Shown piece after piece: positions 48,015-60,016 of a stretch of 64,000 nt of DNA. Location: positions 40,757,167 to 40,821,166 of the forward strand of contig NC_081850.1 of NCBI RefSeq assembly GCF_963259705.1. The letters are read 5' to 3'. Source of the stretch: Myotis daubentonii (lineage: Eukaryota; Chordata; Mammalia; Chiroptera; Vespertilionidae). The notes below the pieces were generated by a model. It had not been told where the DNA came from, made no database searches, and was given only the letters and a program-made list of their open reading frames with translations. The stretch's first letter is position 1; every line of letters starts with the position of its first letter. The translations under genes were made by a program, and so were the position numbers.

Positions 48015-48470
48015 AACCATGCTGCCCAACACACTAGCCACTGATTACATGTGGCCACCAAGCACTTAAAATATGGCCAGCGTGACTGAAGAATTGGTTT
48101 TTAAATTTTAGTCTTAAAAGATGTTAAACATACTGGGAACAACTTTCTCAATGATAAATTTTATGAAATCAAATACAGATGAAGTATTTCTGATGAAAAT
48201 TAAAATCTCTGAATTGAGATTTGTTTGAAGTGTAGGATACACACTGGATTTCAAAGACAGTATAAAAAATAAAGAAAAAATAGAAAAGTAATGATTTTTA
48301 TGTTGTTTGCATGTTGAATTAATAATGTTTTGGATATACTGGTTTAATAAATTACATTTCTGGAATTTTAAAAGTTCACCTGCTGTAATAGCTTTAATAT
48401 GACTATTAGAAAAAATTAAAATTACATACATAGCTCACATTAGGTTTTCAATGGAACAGCACTGATCTAC
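48015..48470. mobile_element. Old hAT-type element, degraded
   Basis: The left part (ACTAGCCACTGATTACATGTGGCC, AGCACTTAAAATATGGCCAG, TTTTTAAATTTTAGTCTTAA) and the right end (GGAACAGCACTGAT) match the two ends of an old mammalian DNA transposon whose exact name I cannot give. The interior is AT-rich and diverged. Confidence 0.45.
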
Positions 48471-50159
48471 ATAGTAAATAGCAATTAAAACTTAATTTTT
48501 GCAGTTTATGGAGCCTATGGTCAATTATTACTACATGTATATTTTGAGCAAATCTATTTTGTATAACCACCACCAATCTAACCACAGAAGGTGTAAGTTT
48601 CCTGTTACTTGTAAGGCCATTTCCAATGTTAGGAAGTGTTCACAGGCCATATTAGGTTAAATTTTTTAATGAAAATCTGAGTTTTAAAATTAAAGGATAT
48701 TGCTGGCTCACAGTGTACAGTTATAAAGCTTGCTGACAACACAAGGGCTCCTAAATAAAAGACTCAGTGTGTACTCCACTCACCTAGCCTTGGCCCTGGG
48801 AATGGCCTGCATTTGTCTGGAGAATGCGGCTCCTTTCTAAGTGGCACAAAGACAGCATGAGCAGGCTAGCTCTGTATGTTTGTATCAAAATAAAATATTG
48901 CAATATTATAAAGTGCATTCTCAGAAAATTGTTTCCTGCTCAAATTATATAGGTAGAGTGAATTGATCTTCCTAAGTGATGGGCAGGAAGAATACTGCTA
49001 TCATCTGACACTTGCCAAAGGTTTTATTATTCTCCCAACTTTCACATATATTCTATCAGTATTTTCATAGTAATGCTAGGAGATAAGTAAAGCAGGCATT
49101 GTCCTCCTTTTACAGCCCCAAAAAGAATGAAATTGAATTTCCTCATTGGATTGGTATAGAACACAGAATTACCACATTTTTCCCCTTGCAAAATTATAGC
49201 CTGGTAACTTGGGAGGCAGCCTCACAGACATAAACACTGCAACTAAAATTATATAGAACACTTATAGGCTAAGAACAGATTGTAATGTGAAAAAATAATT
49301 CAACCAATTTTTGATTTCTAAAATTCAACCAGAATAAAAAAATATTCAATCATGTTTTATTATTCAATTTATATGTTTCAAAAGAGCCAAACCTTAATGG
49401 CAATGTAGTTTACTCCCACCAAAATTTAATTTATTTATTATAATTGTTAGTCCTATACAACTTATTTCAGTAAACCTATGAAAAAGAGTTCTCCCTTGAA
49501 AATATTCCTGTAAATTAGAACACCTTTGCGAAACAACTTTACATTGCAGTCAATTAAAATCAATTCTTAGTTACTGATAAACACTGTTTTCATGCTATAT
49601 ATTTTATTTAAACATAGGAAAAAAACAACTTAGCTAATGCTTTTATAAAGCTAGAGGGCTCTAAGGAGAATATCTTTAAGGTAATTCCTTAATATCCCTT
49701 TTGGAAGAGTATTAGTCATTTCTTATTCAATGTAGATTTCTTAAGTAGCTGACATTTATTTTGTTTCTTACCACCTGATCTTGGTACCTTAAAATCTGTT
49801 TTTCATTTGTTTTACATTTATTCATGTTTTAATGGCTCCTAGTGATTTTCAACTAGAATTTTCCTAAGGAGTGAGTTCTAAGATCTTTTTACATATTGAG
49901 TATTGTTTGTATTGATGTTGTTGTTTTTTAAAAAAATTCTATTTGTTAAACAGTAATGAATCACTCGATTGATTATATTCTTAACTGTTACTAATTTTAA
50001 CCATTGAATTGGCTTAAAGTTCCCCTGAATACAGTAAGTGGTATGTATATTTAATTATAAGAAAGACGATGCCTCTCTTTAGATGATTTTATAGATAGCA
50101 TATTTGTTCATTGAAATTAAGGCCAGGTCTACATCACATAGATAAAAAAAATCACTTAA
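48471..50159. other. AT-rich intergenic, nothing recognised
   Basis: Only a diverged MIR (49000-49150) was noted. Confidence 0.5.
49000..49150 (-). repeat. MIR SINE, diverged
   Basis: GTAATGCTAGGAGATAAGTA, GTCCTCCTTTTACAGCCCCA and AATTTCCTCATTGG are in antisense MIR order. Confidence 0.5.
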
Positions 50160-50565
50160 AATTTTATTTTTCAATTACAGTTTACATTCAATACTATTTT
50201 ATATTAGTTTCAGTTGTATAGCATAGTGTTTATATAATCGTATACTTTACAAGGTGTCCCCCCAATATTTCAAGGACCCACCTGGCACCATACTTAGTTA
50301 TTACAATATTATTGACTATATTTCCTATTTTGTACTTTATATCCCTGTAACTATTTTGTAACTACCAATTTGTACTTCTTAAACCCTTACCTTTTTCACC
50401 CAGTTCTCCCACCCTCTCCCCTCTGGCAACCAGTCAGTTTGTCCTGTGTCTATGAGTCTGTTTTGATTTTGTTTGTTTACTTTGTTCTTTAGATTCCACA
50501 TATAAGTGAAATCATATGCTCTTTGTCTTTCTCTGACTGACTTATTTCACTTAGCATAATAAACC
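50160..50565 (-). mobile_element. L1MA-like 3' end, antisense
   Basis: Contains TAGTTTCAGTTGTATAGCAT, CCAATATTTCAAGGACCCAC, CCCTCTGGCAACCAGTCAG, TTAGATTCCACATATAAGTG and TTATTTCACTTAGCATAATA. This is the reverse complement of a eutherian L1 3' UTR. Confidence 0.8.
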
Positions 50566-51899
50566 ACAAAGATTTGAAGAATGCAACGTTTTACCTTCAT
50601 AACAAAAGTTGGCATCACTACCTATACTCAAAAACAAAGTTTCCTTTTGGAATACCAAACCACGCCACAGCTTCCAGGTTATGAAGGAATTGGAGGTAAT
50701 GGATCCATACATTTTATATTTATTTCTTCTCATGTTTATCAAATCATTGTGGTCATCAAATGAAATTACTCAGGCACGCATTCTATCTACATTGATTTGA
50801 GGGCAACTTTAATAAAACATGACAAAAAGGGAATTTATTTTAAAAGTAACATCATGAATTCTCCCAGAACTATCACACACACTACTCAGTCTGTAAGTCA
50901 TGTAATGGACATTGTCATTTTGACATGTAGCACGTTTCTCTTCTTCCATCACCTTTGAATTAATTGGGTTGTAGAGGGTAGGGCAAAGGAAAGAGGGGTG
51001 GAATTTGGAACGCGCGATGACTGCCGTTGCTACTTGTATCATCGGGACATTTTGAAGTCAGGTTGATATTAACTTAGTAAGGGGAGCCCCACTGACTTTC
51101 TGTCTCCTCCAGACAATAAAACAACATAATTGCATCTGCGCCCCTCTTTGTAATTGTTCTCCTATAACAAAGATTCAGAACTAACTACAGATTCTAATTA
51201 ACTCAAATTAGACTCATGAGAGAGATGATAAGTACTACAACATGAAGATTTAAACATTAATCCTAATTTTAAACCTCAACGATGTTGGGGACAAGGAAAT
51301 AGATGTTAAAGGAACAAATTGGGCCGCTCACTACAGATGTTAGAAGTTAGCAGTGACCAGTCAATGGCTTTAACCAATTTGAAAGCATGCTCCTCACTGT
51401 CTGCAAGGAAGGATTGCAGCACCTAAAGGATAAGAGACCACATTTCAAAATGGCATTAAGTTCTTTCTTGTGCCTGATTCTGTGTTTATCATTAGTTTGG
51501 GGATAGGAAGGGTGGAAATGGTGGAAATAGAAAATTACTTTGTTGATTTAAACATTCATCGATTTAAAAACTTGCTTGGCATATTTTTGAAAGTTTAGTG
51601 TTACAACATATTATTAGAGCCACTTTGAAAAACATATAATGAGAACTTTAATATTAATTATATTGTTTGAGAAAACCATTTATTATAGATGTTTATTAAT
51701 GAAATTCCTTATTGAAAAGGTGCAAACTTTCTATTTTTCCATAATTTACATCTCATTAAAATGTTACTTTTATACTAAATGTTTTACTTTTTCAAAAGTG
51801 TTGTTCCTAATGTTCACTAATTTCTCTGCATTCTCAGTTGTTTACTATGAAAATAGGCTTCAGAGAGACTGATCTTCAAACCTCAGAGGGAAGACAGGA
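50566..51899. other. Intergenic, unique-looking
   Basis: No repeat or gene recognised. Several TAATTA homeodomain-type cores cluster near 51190-51220. Confidence 0.35.
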
Positions 51900-52078
51900 A
51901 AGGATGGGAAGAAGGTGTTAAGAGATCAACCAAAAGACTTGTATGCAAGCATAACCAATGGACACAGACAACAGGGGGTGAGGGCCTGTGCTGGGAGGTG
52001 GGAGCAGGCTGATAGAGGTAAATGGGGGGAAAAGGAGAAATATGTGATACTTTCAACAATAAATAATTTTAAAAAAGA
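51900..52078 (+). mobile_element. L1 3' UTR fragment, same lineage as the young L1
   Basis: Shares TAAGAGATCAACCAAA, GACTTGTATGCA and AAGCATAACCAATGGACA with the 3' UTR of the L1 at 53833. It ends CAACAATAAATAATTTT plus A-rich tail. It is a severely 5'-truncated, older insertion. Confidence 0.8.
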
Positions 52079-52225
52079 AAATAGTCTGTAGATAAAGGTG
52101 ATCTTTTTTAGTGTTGCAGATTCTCCTCTAGCAGTCACATTGTTTGAAATCATAGTGTGATAAAATGATTCATTAGTATGAGTTTGTAATGCTAATCTTT
52201 GTTATATAAAGGATTTAAGATAGCA

Positions 52226-52250
52226 AAATAAATAAATAAATAAATAAAAT
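52226..52250 (+). repeat. (AAAT)n repeat
   Basis: About six AAAT units next to the SINE at 52269. Confidence 0.9.
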
Positions 52251-52268
52251 AAAATATAGAGCAACCTG

Positions 52269-52448
52269 GCTGCTATAACTCGATTGGAAAGTCATCTCAT
52301 ACACTAGAAGGGGCGGGTTTGAGTCCCAGTCGGGGTGAGTGGAGGGGATGGGAGGTTCTGGAGGGGGGGCAGCCAGTGGATGTGTCTCTCTCACATCAAT
52401 GTTTCTCTCTCCCTCTCCCTTCCTTTCTCTAAATATCAATACAAAATT
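52269..52448 (+). mobile_element. tRNA-derived SINE, divergent Ves-type
   Basis: Box B GGGTTTGAGTCCCAGTCGG, GATGTGTCTCTCTCACATC and an AATATCAATACAAAATT tail. Flanked by AAAATATAGAGCAACCTG (52251-52268) and AAAATACAGAGCAATCTG (52449-52466). The internal AGGCAGC block of the common Ves form is altered. Confidence 0.8.
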
Positions 52449-52494
52449 AAAATACAGAGCAATCTGATTAAAATTTAAAAGTCAAAACCATATA

Positions 52495-52770
52495 CAGTGG
52501 GGCCTTGACTTACAAGTTTAATTAGTTCCATGACGGAGCTCGTAACTCAAATTACTCGTATGTCAAATCAAAAAAGGAACGAGTGAGACACGTGGTGCTG
52601 GTGTTGTGGCATTCACTGTGACGTTCATTGCGCCACCTAGCGGTCGGGTATCTGAAGCTGGCTCGTAACCCGAATTTTAACTCGCAACTCAAAGCAAAAA
52701 ATCGACCGAGAGACGGCTCATATCTCGAAAAACTCATTAGTCGGGATACTCGTAAGTCAAGGCCCCACTG
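52495..52770. mobile_element. Mariner/Tigger-class MITE A, copy 1
   Basis: A 276-base element with terminal inverted repeats CAGTGGGGCCTTGACTTAC and GTAAGTCAAGGCCCCACTG, and TA duplications at 52493-52494 and 52771-52772. Small ORFs inside simply reflect its sequence. It is closely similar to the copy at 59737. Confidence 0.88.
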
Positions 52771-52786
52771 TAAAGGAAGAAAACTA

Positions 52787-53003
52787 GCCCTAAGCTTAGT
52801 GGATAAAGCATAGGCCTGTGGACTGAAAGGTCCCGGGTTCATTCTGGTCAAGGGCACATGCACAGCTTGCGGGCTTGATCCCCAGTAGGGGGCATGCAGG
52901 AGGCAGCCGATCAATGGTTCTCTCTCATCATTGATATTTCTATCTCTCTCTCCCTCTCCCTTCTTCTCTGAAATCAATAAAAATATATTTAAAAGAAAAG
53001 AAA
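52787..53003 (+). mobile_element. Ves SINE
   Basis: AGCCCTAAGCTTAGTGGATA head, CCCGGGTTCATTCTGGTCAA box B, CAGGAGGCAGCCGATCAATG, A-rich tail. Duplication AAGAAAACTA at 52777-52786 and 53004-53013. Confidence 0.9.
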
Positions 53004-53768
53004 AAGAAAACTAAAATGAAGGCTGTATGGGTCAGACCAGGGTACATTTAATCAAATATTATGCTTAGAGTTTTCTGCAAACCAAAGTGAAAAGGGAGAT
53101 AAGGTGGGCTGCATGACTCGCATTATTAAAAAAGATGGAATCACATTAGTTCCTCAAAGGAAGCAATGTTTTCAAGAAATAAAGTCTTTGAAGTCTTTTG
53201 ATTGGGAACTCATACTGTGGCTCATCAAGCAATGATTTCCTCAAAAAGTCTGCAGTTTATAGTAGATGTTTGCTACATTTTTAAGAAAAATTTGGATTGA
53301 TATCCCAAACAATACTAAAAAAGAGAGTTTTGGTGTAGTGTCTTAGTTCAATTTGCCCCTTCATGATTATTAGGCTCTTTTTGGTTGGTTTCTAATCCCT
53401 GCCTTCCTCTCTCCTTTGCCCACAGAAGTAGCAGTGAGCTCTAGGTCTCTTCTCCAACACACCAAGAGGTATGTGACATCAAAAGCCAGCCGCAGATACA
53501 GGCCAGCATAAACAGATTGATTACCAAGAAGGTACAAAAACATTCAGACAACCTGTTCCTTAAGTCTGGTTAAATTCTAGCTCTCTATCCTTCTGGAGGC
53601 CCCTGTGACAACAGTTCTGAGGATTCTGTTGAAATTAGGTGAGTCCTCTATGTTGCCCAGGGGCTATGGGCAAGAACAGGAGTCCTAGGACTAGGGCACT
53701 CCTTTGAAGGACATGGGTGGGGGCAGGGCAGGCTCACCAGGTTCTCATATCATCTTTACAATGGGAAA

Positions 53769-55397
53769 ATGTATGTCAAACATTTCTTCTGTTCTATCAC
53801 AGATGGAGATGGCAATATTAGAAGTCATTGTTTTTTCTGCATCAATTTTACCATTGCACCAAAAAAATTAAGCTACCTAGGAATAAACTTAACTAAAGAG
53901 GTAAAAGACCTCTACTCAGAAAACTACAGGATGTTGAAAAAAGATATAGAGGAAGACATAAACAGATGGAAGAACATACTGTGTTCATGGATTGGTAGAA
54001 TCAACATCATTAAAATGTCCATACTACCCAAAGCAATCTATAAATTCAACGCACTTCCCATTAAAATACCAACGGCATACTTCAGAGATCTAGAACGAAC
54101 TCTCCAGAAATTCATCTGGAATAAAAAAAGACCCCGAATAGCTGCAGCAATCCTGAAAAAGAACAAAGTAGGTGGGATCTCAATACCAGATATCAAGTTG
54201 TATTACAAAGCCACTGTTCTCAAAACTGCCTGGTACTGGCACAAGAATAGGCATATAGATCAATGGAATAGAATAGAGAGCCCAGAAATCGGCCCGAACC
54301 AATATGCTCATTTAATATTTGACAAAGGAGGCAAGAACATACAATGGAGCCAAGATAGTCTCTTCAATAAATGGTGTTGGGAAAATTGGACAGATATATG
54401 CAAGAAAATGAAACTAGACCACCAACTTACACCATACACAAAAATAAACTCAAAATGGAGAAAGGACTTAAATGTACGACAGGAAACCATAAAAATTCTA
54501 GAAGAATCCAAAGGCAACAAAATCTCAGACATATGCCGAAGCAATTTCTTCACTGATACAGCTCCTAGGGCACTTGAAACGAAAGAAAAAATGAACAAAT
54601 GGGACTACATCAAAATAAAAAGCTTCTGCACAGCAAAAGAAACCATCAACAAAATAACGAGAAAACCCACTGTGTGGGAAAACATATTTGCCAATGTCAT
54701 ATCTGATAAGGGCCTAATCTCCAAAATTTATAGGGAACTCATACAACTTAACAAAAGGAAGATAAACAATCCAATCAAAAAATGGGCAAAGGACCTAAAT
54801 AGACACCTTTCAAAAGAGGACATTCAGAAAGCCAAGAGACATATGAAAACATGCTCAAAGTCACTAATCATCCGAGAGATGCAAATCAAAACAGCAATGA
54901 GGTACCATCTCACACCTGTCAGACTGGCTATCATCAACAAATCAACAAATGACAAGTGCTGGAGAGGACGTGGAGAAAAAGGAACACTTGTGCACTGCTG
55001 GTGGGAATGCAGACTGGTGCAGCCACTATGGAAGACAGTATGGAGTTTCCTTAAAAAACTGAAAATGGAACTCCCATTTGACCCTGTGATCCCACTTCTA
55101 GGAATATATCCCAAGAAACCAGAAACACCAATCAGAAAGGATATATGCACCCCTATGTTCATAGCAGCACAATTCACCATAGCTAAGATCTGGAAACAGC
55201 CTAAGTGCCCATCAGTAGATGAATGGATTAGAAAACTGTGGTACATCTACACGATGGAATACTATGCTGCTCTAAAAAGGAAGGAACTCTTACTATTTGC
55301 AATGTCATGGATGGAACTGGAGAGCATTATGCTAAGTGAAATAAGCCAGTCAATAAAGGAAAAATACCACATGATCTCACTCATTCATGGACAATAG
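53769..55397 (+). pseudogene. L1 ORF2 C-terminal fragment, 542-codon open frame fused to flanking DNA
   Basis: The frame begins at an ATG in flanking DNA (53769). About 22 residues come from pre-insertion sequence, and the frame enters the L1 at 53833. From about residue 31 it matches ORF2 downstream of the reverse transcriptase ([20 protein letters not shown]). It continues through [10 protein letters not shown] and the conserved [13 protein letters not shown] segment, and ends at the normal C-terminus (MISLIHGQ). In the Cys-rich motif, the residue expected to be the second Cys of C-x3-C is Arg (codon CGT at 54969-54971, probably a TGT to CGT change). No promoter is evident. Full-length ORF2 is about 1,275 residues, so this is less than half, and functional translation is unlikely. 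Confidence 0.9.
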
Positions 55398-55668
55398 AGA
55401 CCATTATAAACTTTTGAACAATAATAGATACAGAGGCAGAGCTGCCTCAAACAGATTGTCAAACTGCAGCGGGAAGGCCGGGGAAGGCTGGGGGGCAGGA
55501 GGGAGGGGGGTAAGAGATCAACCAAAGGACTTGTATGCATGCATATAAGCATAACCAATGGACATAAGACACTGGGGAATAGGGGAGGCTAGGGGACTGT
55601 CTAGGGCAGGGGGATAAAATGGACACATATGTAATACCCTTTGTAATACTTTAAGCAATAAAAAAAAA
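53833..55668 (+). mobile_element. Young 5'-truncated L1 with open ORF2 C-terminus
   Basis: A LINE-1 insertion flanked by a perfect 13-bp duplication AGAAGTCATTGTT (53820-53832 and 55669-55681). It ends in an AATAAA-containing A tail. It holds the C-terminal part of ORF2 without any frameshift, then about 270 bases of G-rich 3' UTR (55398-55655). The endonuclease and reverse transcriptase domains are absent, so it cannot move by itself. The TT/AGAA target fits L1 endonuclease cutting. Confidence 0.93.
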
Positions 55669-56001
55669 AGAAGTCATTGTTATTGGAAGTCATACAATAC
55701 CGATTAGGGTCTTTCAAATGCCATCTATTTACCCTAATTAAAATAATGCTAATAATCCATTCTTGCATGTAGATTATAGTTAACTTATCTACCCACATAG
55801 CACACTATCTATGCTGATGTATTTAAAATAAATTGTAAATAGCATAACAGGAATTGTCACAATCTACTCATCAGAAGATTCAGGCTTTTACTAAGATGAT
55901 TTTCCCTTGAATATCTGCTAATACAACATTCTTCTTTATTAATACACAACAAATACACGGTGAATCTATAGCCCTGGCCAGTGTTGTTCAAAAAATATCC
56001 G

Positions 56002-56134
56002 TGGGTGAGGATTAACAACAACAACAAAAATAGGTTTATAGTTGTGAGTATATGAGACAGAGTTTATTCTTATTTATTAATTATTGCATTATTTTCCATT
56101 TGAACAACTCTAAACCTACTTTTGCCCCACCCTG
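56002..56134. mobile_element. Palindromic mariner-type MITE B, copy 2 (damaged left arm)
   Basis: The right arm reads AACTCTAAACCTACTTTTGC then CCCACCCTG before TA, matching the family end. The left arm keeps ATAGGTTTATAGTTGTGAG, but its terminus is replaced by an AAC-rich stretch. The centre (GAGTTTATTCTTATTTATTA) resembles the copy at 30790. A 20-base Ves-like head (AGCCCTGGCCAGTGTTGTTC) lies just left, at about 55973-55990. Confidence 0.65.
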
Positions 56135-56204
56135 TATTTAATTTGTTAGAATAAATATAAGCATTCTTGTCTTTAGTACCTTATGCATAGTGTTTTTGTT
56201 TCAA

Positions 56205-56372
56205 AATTATTTCCCATATATCATTTAATTAATCCACTGAAACCTTGTAAATTGGAATACAATAGTGACCATTATCTCCATCATACAAAAGAAAACAGAA
56301 GGGCTCACCTTTGTAAAGTGAAGTATTCAGAGTCACACAGCAAGTCTTGGCAGAGCTGGCCTTGCTAGTCTT
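56205..56372 (-). repeat. MIR SINE, diverged
   Basis: TCATTTAATTAATCCACTGA, ATTATCTCCATCATACAAA, AGTCACACAGCAAGTCTTGG and AGAGCTGGCCTTG match antisense MIR. Confidence 0.6.
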
Positions 56373-57104
56373 GTGGTTTTCCATTGTGAAATTTTTCTAA
56401 GTGATCTTTTTTAATGTTCCTCAGTTGTTTTTCCAGGAAAGCTTACAAGAGAAGTGAACTCCTGTACTTTTACCCATTTCACCTCCTCTAGTTATTCAAT
56501 AAAATGATTTTCAAACATTCTCTTTGTGTAGGAGTATGTTTTTAAGTTCTCTGATGATTCCTGAAAAATAAAATAAAAAACATACCCAACTTCTTCAATA
56601 TGGAATTTAACTGTAAATTGAACTCTAGTATTATTTAGCAAAGTTTGAATGGTAGCCTGTGCTTCACATAAGTCACAAAATATTTACCACATAATAAGCC
56701 TAGTTTATATATAAATGGGAATTTTTGTCTGCTTATTTGGGAGGAATTAGGAAATTGGAGTATTTCAGACAAAATTCGTAAACGTATTTTTGTTCTTCAG
56801 CTAATCATTAGATCAAATATGTCTCATCTATAATTCAGCTCTCCATTATCAATATTTTCTTGGAAACAAAATTAGCTCCTTCTAAGGAAATAATGTTGCT
56901 TCATGAAAACAGCACTAATTATGAGTCAGACAGAATGAGTTTGCTTTGTCCTATTTCTGCCCATTACTTGCTAATTGACTTTGCCTTGTTTCTATTAAAT
57001 CTGGAATGAAATGTCGGAGGAGGGACAGTAATCTGAGAACCTCATAGTATTTTATGAAAATATAAAAAAGGCAAATATGTCAGTGTTTTTGTTTTCCTGA
57101 CAGA

Positions 57105-57390
57105 TTCTTGCTTCTTTGTGCTTCAACTCAGGCATCCCCTCCTTTGAACATCCAGCCCTTGCATATACCCTCTGAGCTCACCTTATTGGATATACTCACC
57201 TTTGTTTATCTCTGTCATTGCATTTACTCTATGCAGTATCTGCCTAATTTTATGCCTCTCCCATAACCTAGGTAGCCCACGGAGAATAAGGACAATATTT
57301 TATTAGTTTCTGCAGCCACTAAAAGAGCAGTGCTAGTTACAGGGTAGATCCAAAAAAAAGTTAAATAAATGAAGGGAATGCAATGGAATG
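57105..57390 (+). repeat. L2 LINE 3' end
   Basis: TTGTTTATCTCTGTCATTGC, GTAGCCCACGGAGAATAAGG and GCAGTGCTAGTTACAGGGTA followed by AAATAAATGAA are in L2 order. Confidence 0.65.
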
Positions 57391-58779
57391 AAAGAAATAT
57401 TTACTCATTGATTTTGCAAGGTTGCTGTGAAGATCAAAACTAATAATGTGTGTGTGTGATAAGTTAAATTTTTAAAACTTAAGTAGCACGTACAGTTTCC
57501 CTCAGTTTGCAAAGCTTTAAGAAATGATTAGTGAGTTAAAATTAAACTAAACAAATCGTTAAGATATTTGTCATGAATCTGTGCCTGACCAGACCTCTGT
57601 AAATGCTGACCTTGTGCAGATTAAATCTAAAAGCCCTGGAGTGATGTTGTCTATCTTACACCTCACCCTCCTTGTCGAGGCCCTTGCTGAGGTTGAGAAC
57701 CATGAGTGTCAGACTCCTAGACCTTAAGGAGCTATGACAGGTAACCAAATGGGAAACTGATGGCTGCCTTGGGCTCATGGAGACATGTGTCTAACAGGGC
57801 AGACTTGTCACTAGACCCTTTAGAGGGGAAATGAAGCGATGAACGAATGCTGGGCATTAGAGGCGCCAGGTCCTGACAGGCTAAGGTGTGACCTGCTGAA
57901 TCCTAACCATCCCAGACATCTTTAGAAGAACAAGTGAGCTGGGCGATGGGCAGGGGCAGACAGGGTTGCAGGGGAAAGGAGCTGTATACAGAGCCCACAG
58001 AGAGTAGAAAAAGAAAGGGCAAGTGAGATTACTGGTCATCTGGTGTCTTAGATCCCATGCAAAGCAAACTTCAAGCACAACAGCAAACACAACCTTTGAG
58101 CCTTACTGTCTCCAAAGAGTATTTACCAAGTGCTGTCTGGCTTGATCTCCCAGATTCGGTTAAATATGCATTTTCCTAATGTTGTGTTTCTGACTTTCTT
58201 TCTTCCCCTTTTTGTTATTGTTGATACTATATTTTTTAAAAAATTAAAACCTTATTTGCTCTAACAATATAATTCTGACCCCAAAGAAAGAAAGAAAGAA
58301 GAGTGAGGAAAAAGGGAAAAAAATCCACAGAACATTTTTAAAAAGATTTTTCAATAGGACAATAATGTAACTTGACATTTATGATGAGTATATTATTAAA
58401 TATATCTGATTCTTTGATCATATTAAGTATACATAGATTTTATACTTTATTTTTCCATTTTAAAACACTGATATTTATAAATTAGCGGGCAATTCATTGT
58501 AATCTTGCCATTTTATAAGCTACCTTTTATTAAGATAAAAAACAGGCTTAAAATACATTTTATTTGGTGAATAAAGGCATACAAACATATCAAAGCATTT
58601 AAATATATCATTGTACTTTATTATATTAATGGGTAATGAAAATGGGAAATTATAAATGAGCTGAAAGGTTTTTATGCCTTTTTATGTCCTCTTAATGTGG
58701 CCATTTTATCACATTTTATCACAGTTCTTTGTTTAAGTGGCCAGTACTCCAACTGAATCAAAGATCTAGGAAAATGTTC

Positions 58780-58860
58780 ATCCTGGAATTTCCAGTACCT
58801 CACACAATGCTTGGTGCATCATAGGCTCTTAATTAAAGATATTTAATGAATAAAAAGATG
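58780..58860 (+). repeat. L2/MIR-type 3' tail
   Basis: CAATGCTTGGTGCATCATAG, GCTCTTAATTAAAG and ATTTAATGAATAAA match the shared LINE2-type 3' tail. Confidence 0.45.
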
Positions 58861-59278
58861 AATAGAATTAATACCCCACACATATCACGCTGTTTGTTTT
58901 GGCACTATAGTTTTAGAATGGTAGAAATTAATTTTTTAAAAACAGACTACACACCTCTTAATTTTTACATATTGAAACTAGTCATAAAAGTATAAAATAT
59001 ATGAAAAGGTAGATTCTCTAATGGCTAATCACTGGCAATGAATATTTAATTGATCACATATTTTCAGCTCTATGAGAGTTAGAAAGTAACAAGTTCTCAT
59101 TGTTAAATTCATATACATAAGTTGGGCATCATGCTCATAGTATTGGCAATTCAAACTCCCTCTCTCTTATTTTATTCCATAATCACAAATACTTTTTAAA
59201 GTCTCAAAGATCAACAGATAGCAATACATGAAAAATTAAAGTGCTCCATTTAAGTGAGAGAGCCTTTTTAGGGAAATG

Positions 59279-59310
59279 CACACACACACACACACACACA
59301 CGCACACACA
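59279..59310 (+). repeat. (CA)n microsatellite
   Basis: Sixteen CA-type units, one changed to CG. Confidence 0.95.
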
Positions 59311-59424
59311 GAATAGTGATTTAGTCACAAAATACATAAAGTCGTTCTCTGGATTTATTTTAGGTTGATTGACAAAGATAAAATAACCATTTTCCTGTAG
59401 CAGAAATTAATGAAGATATTCATA

Positions 59425-59715
59425 TCCTTGTTTCATTATTTGGTTTTAATTACAATTTTTGAAATAGATTATTTGAGAGGAAATTTGCAAACCTTAAAAT
59501 CCATCCTTTTAAAGTGTGTGATTCAGTGGTTTTCGGTAGAATCAGAGTTGTGCCACTATCATCACTATCTAATATTAGAAGACTTTCATCACTCCAAAAA
59601 GAAAAACCTGTATTCATTAGCGGTCACTTCCTATTCCCTCTCCCCTAGTCCCTTGTAATCACTACTCTATTTTCGGTCTCTCTACGGATTTTCCTATTGC
59701 GGACATCACACACAA
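59425..59715 (-). mobile_element. L1M 3' UTR fragment, antisense
   Basis: Contains CCTTTTAAAGTGTGTGATTC, AGTGGTTTTCGGTAGAATCA, CCCTTGTAATCACTACTCTA and ACGGATTTTCCTATTGCGGA, an antisense L1M 3' UTR. Confidence 0.8.
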
Positions 59716-59736
59716 AGACTGTTTATCTTGAAAATA

Positions 59737-60016
59737 CAGTGGGGCCTTGACTTACGAGTTTAATTCGTTCCGTGACGGAGCTCGTAACTCAAATTACTCG
59801 TATGTCAAATCAAAAAGTGAACGAGTGAGACACGTGATGCTGGGCTGATGTTGTGGCATTCACTGTGACGTTTGCTGTGCCAACTAGCGGTGGGGTATCT
59901 GAGCTGGCTTGTAACCCGAATTTTAGCTCGCAACTCAAAGCAAAAAATCGGCCGAGAGACGGCTCGTATCTCGAAAAACTCGTTAGTCAGGACACTCGTG
60001 AGTCAAGGCCCCACTG
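59737..60016. mobile_element. Mariner/Tigger-class MITE A, copy 2
   Basis: A 280-base element with the same ends as the copy at 52495 and TA at 59735-59736 and 60017-60018. Same orientation. By eye it differs mainly by scattered CpG-type changes and a few small indels in the middle. Confidence 0.88.

Larger units (their letters stand above)
57391..59424. other. Intergenic, no gene recognised
   Basis: Apart from the L2/MIR tail at 58780 and the CA repeat at 59279, nothing could be assigned. Confidence 0.45.

Noticed and set aside
52552..52977. A 141-residue minus-strand frame
   Set aside because: It runs across the MITE at 52495 and a Ves SINE; the peptide is just repeat sequence translated.
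54824..55246. A 140-residue minus-strand frame
   Set aside because: Antisense shadow of the L1 ORF2 fragment.
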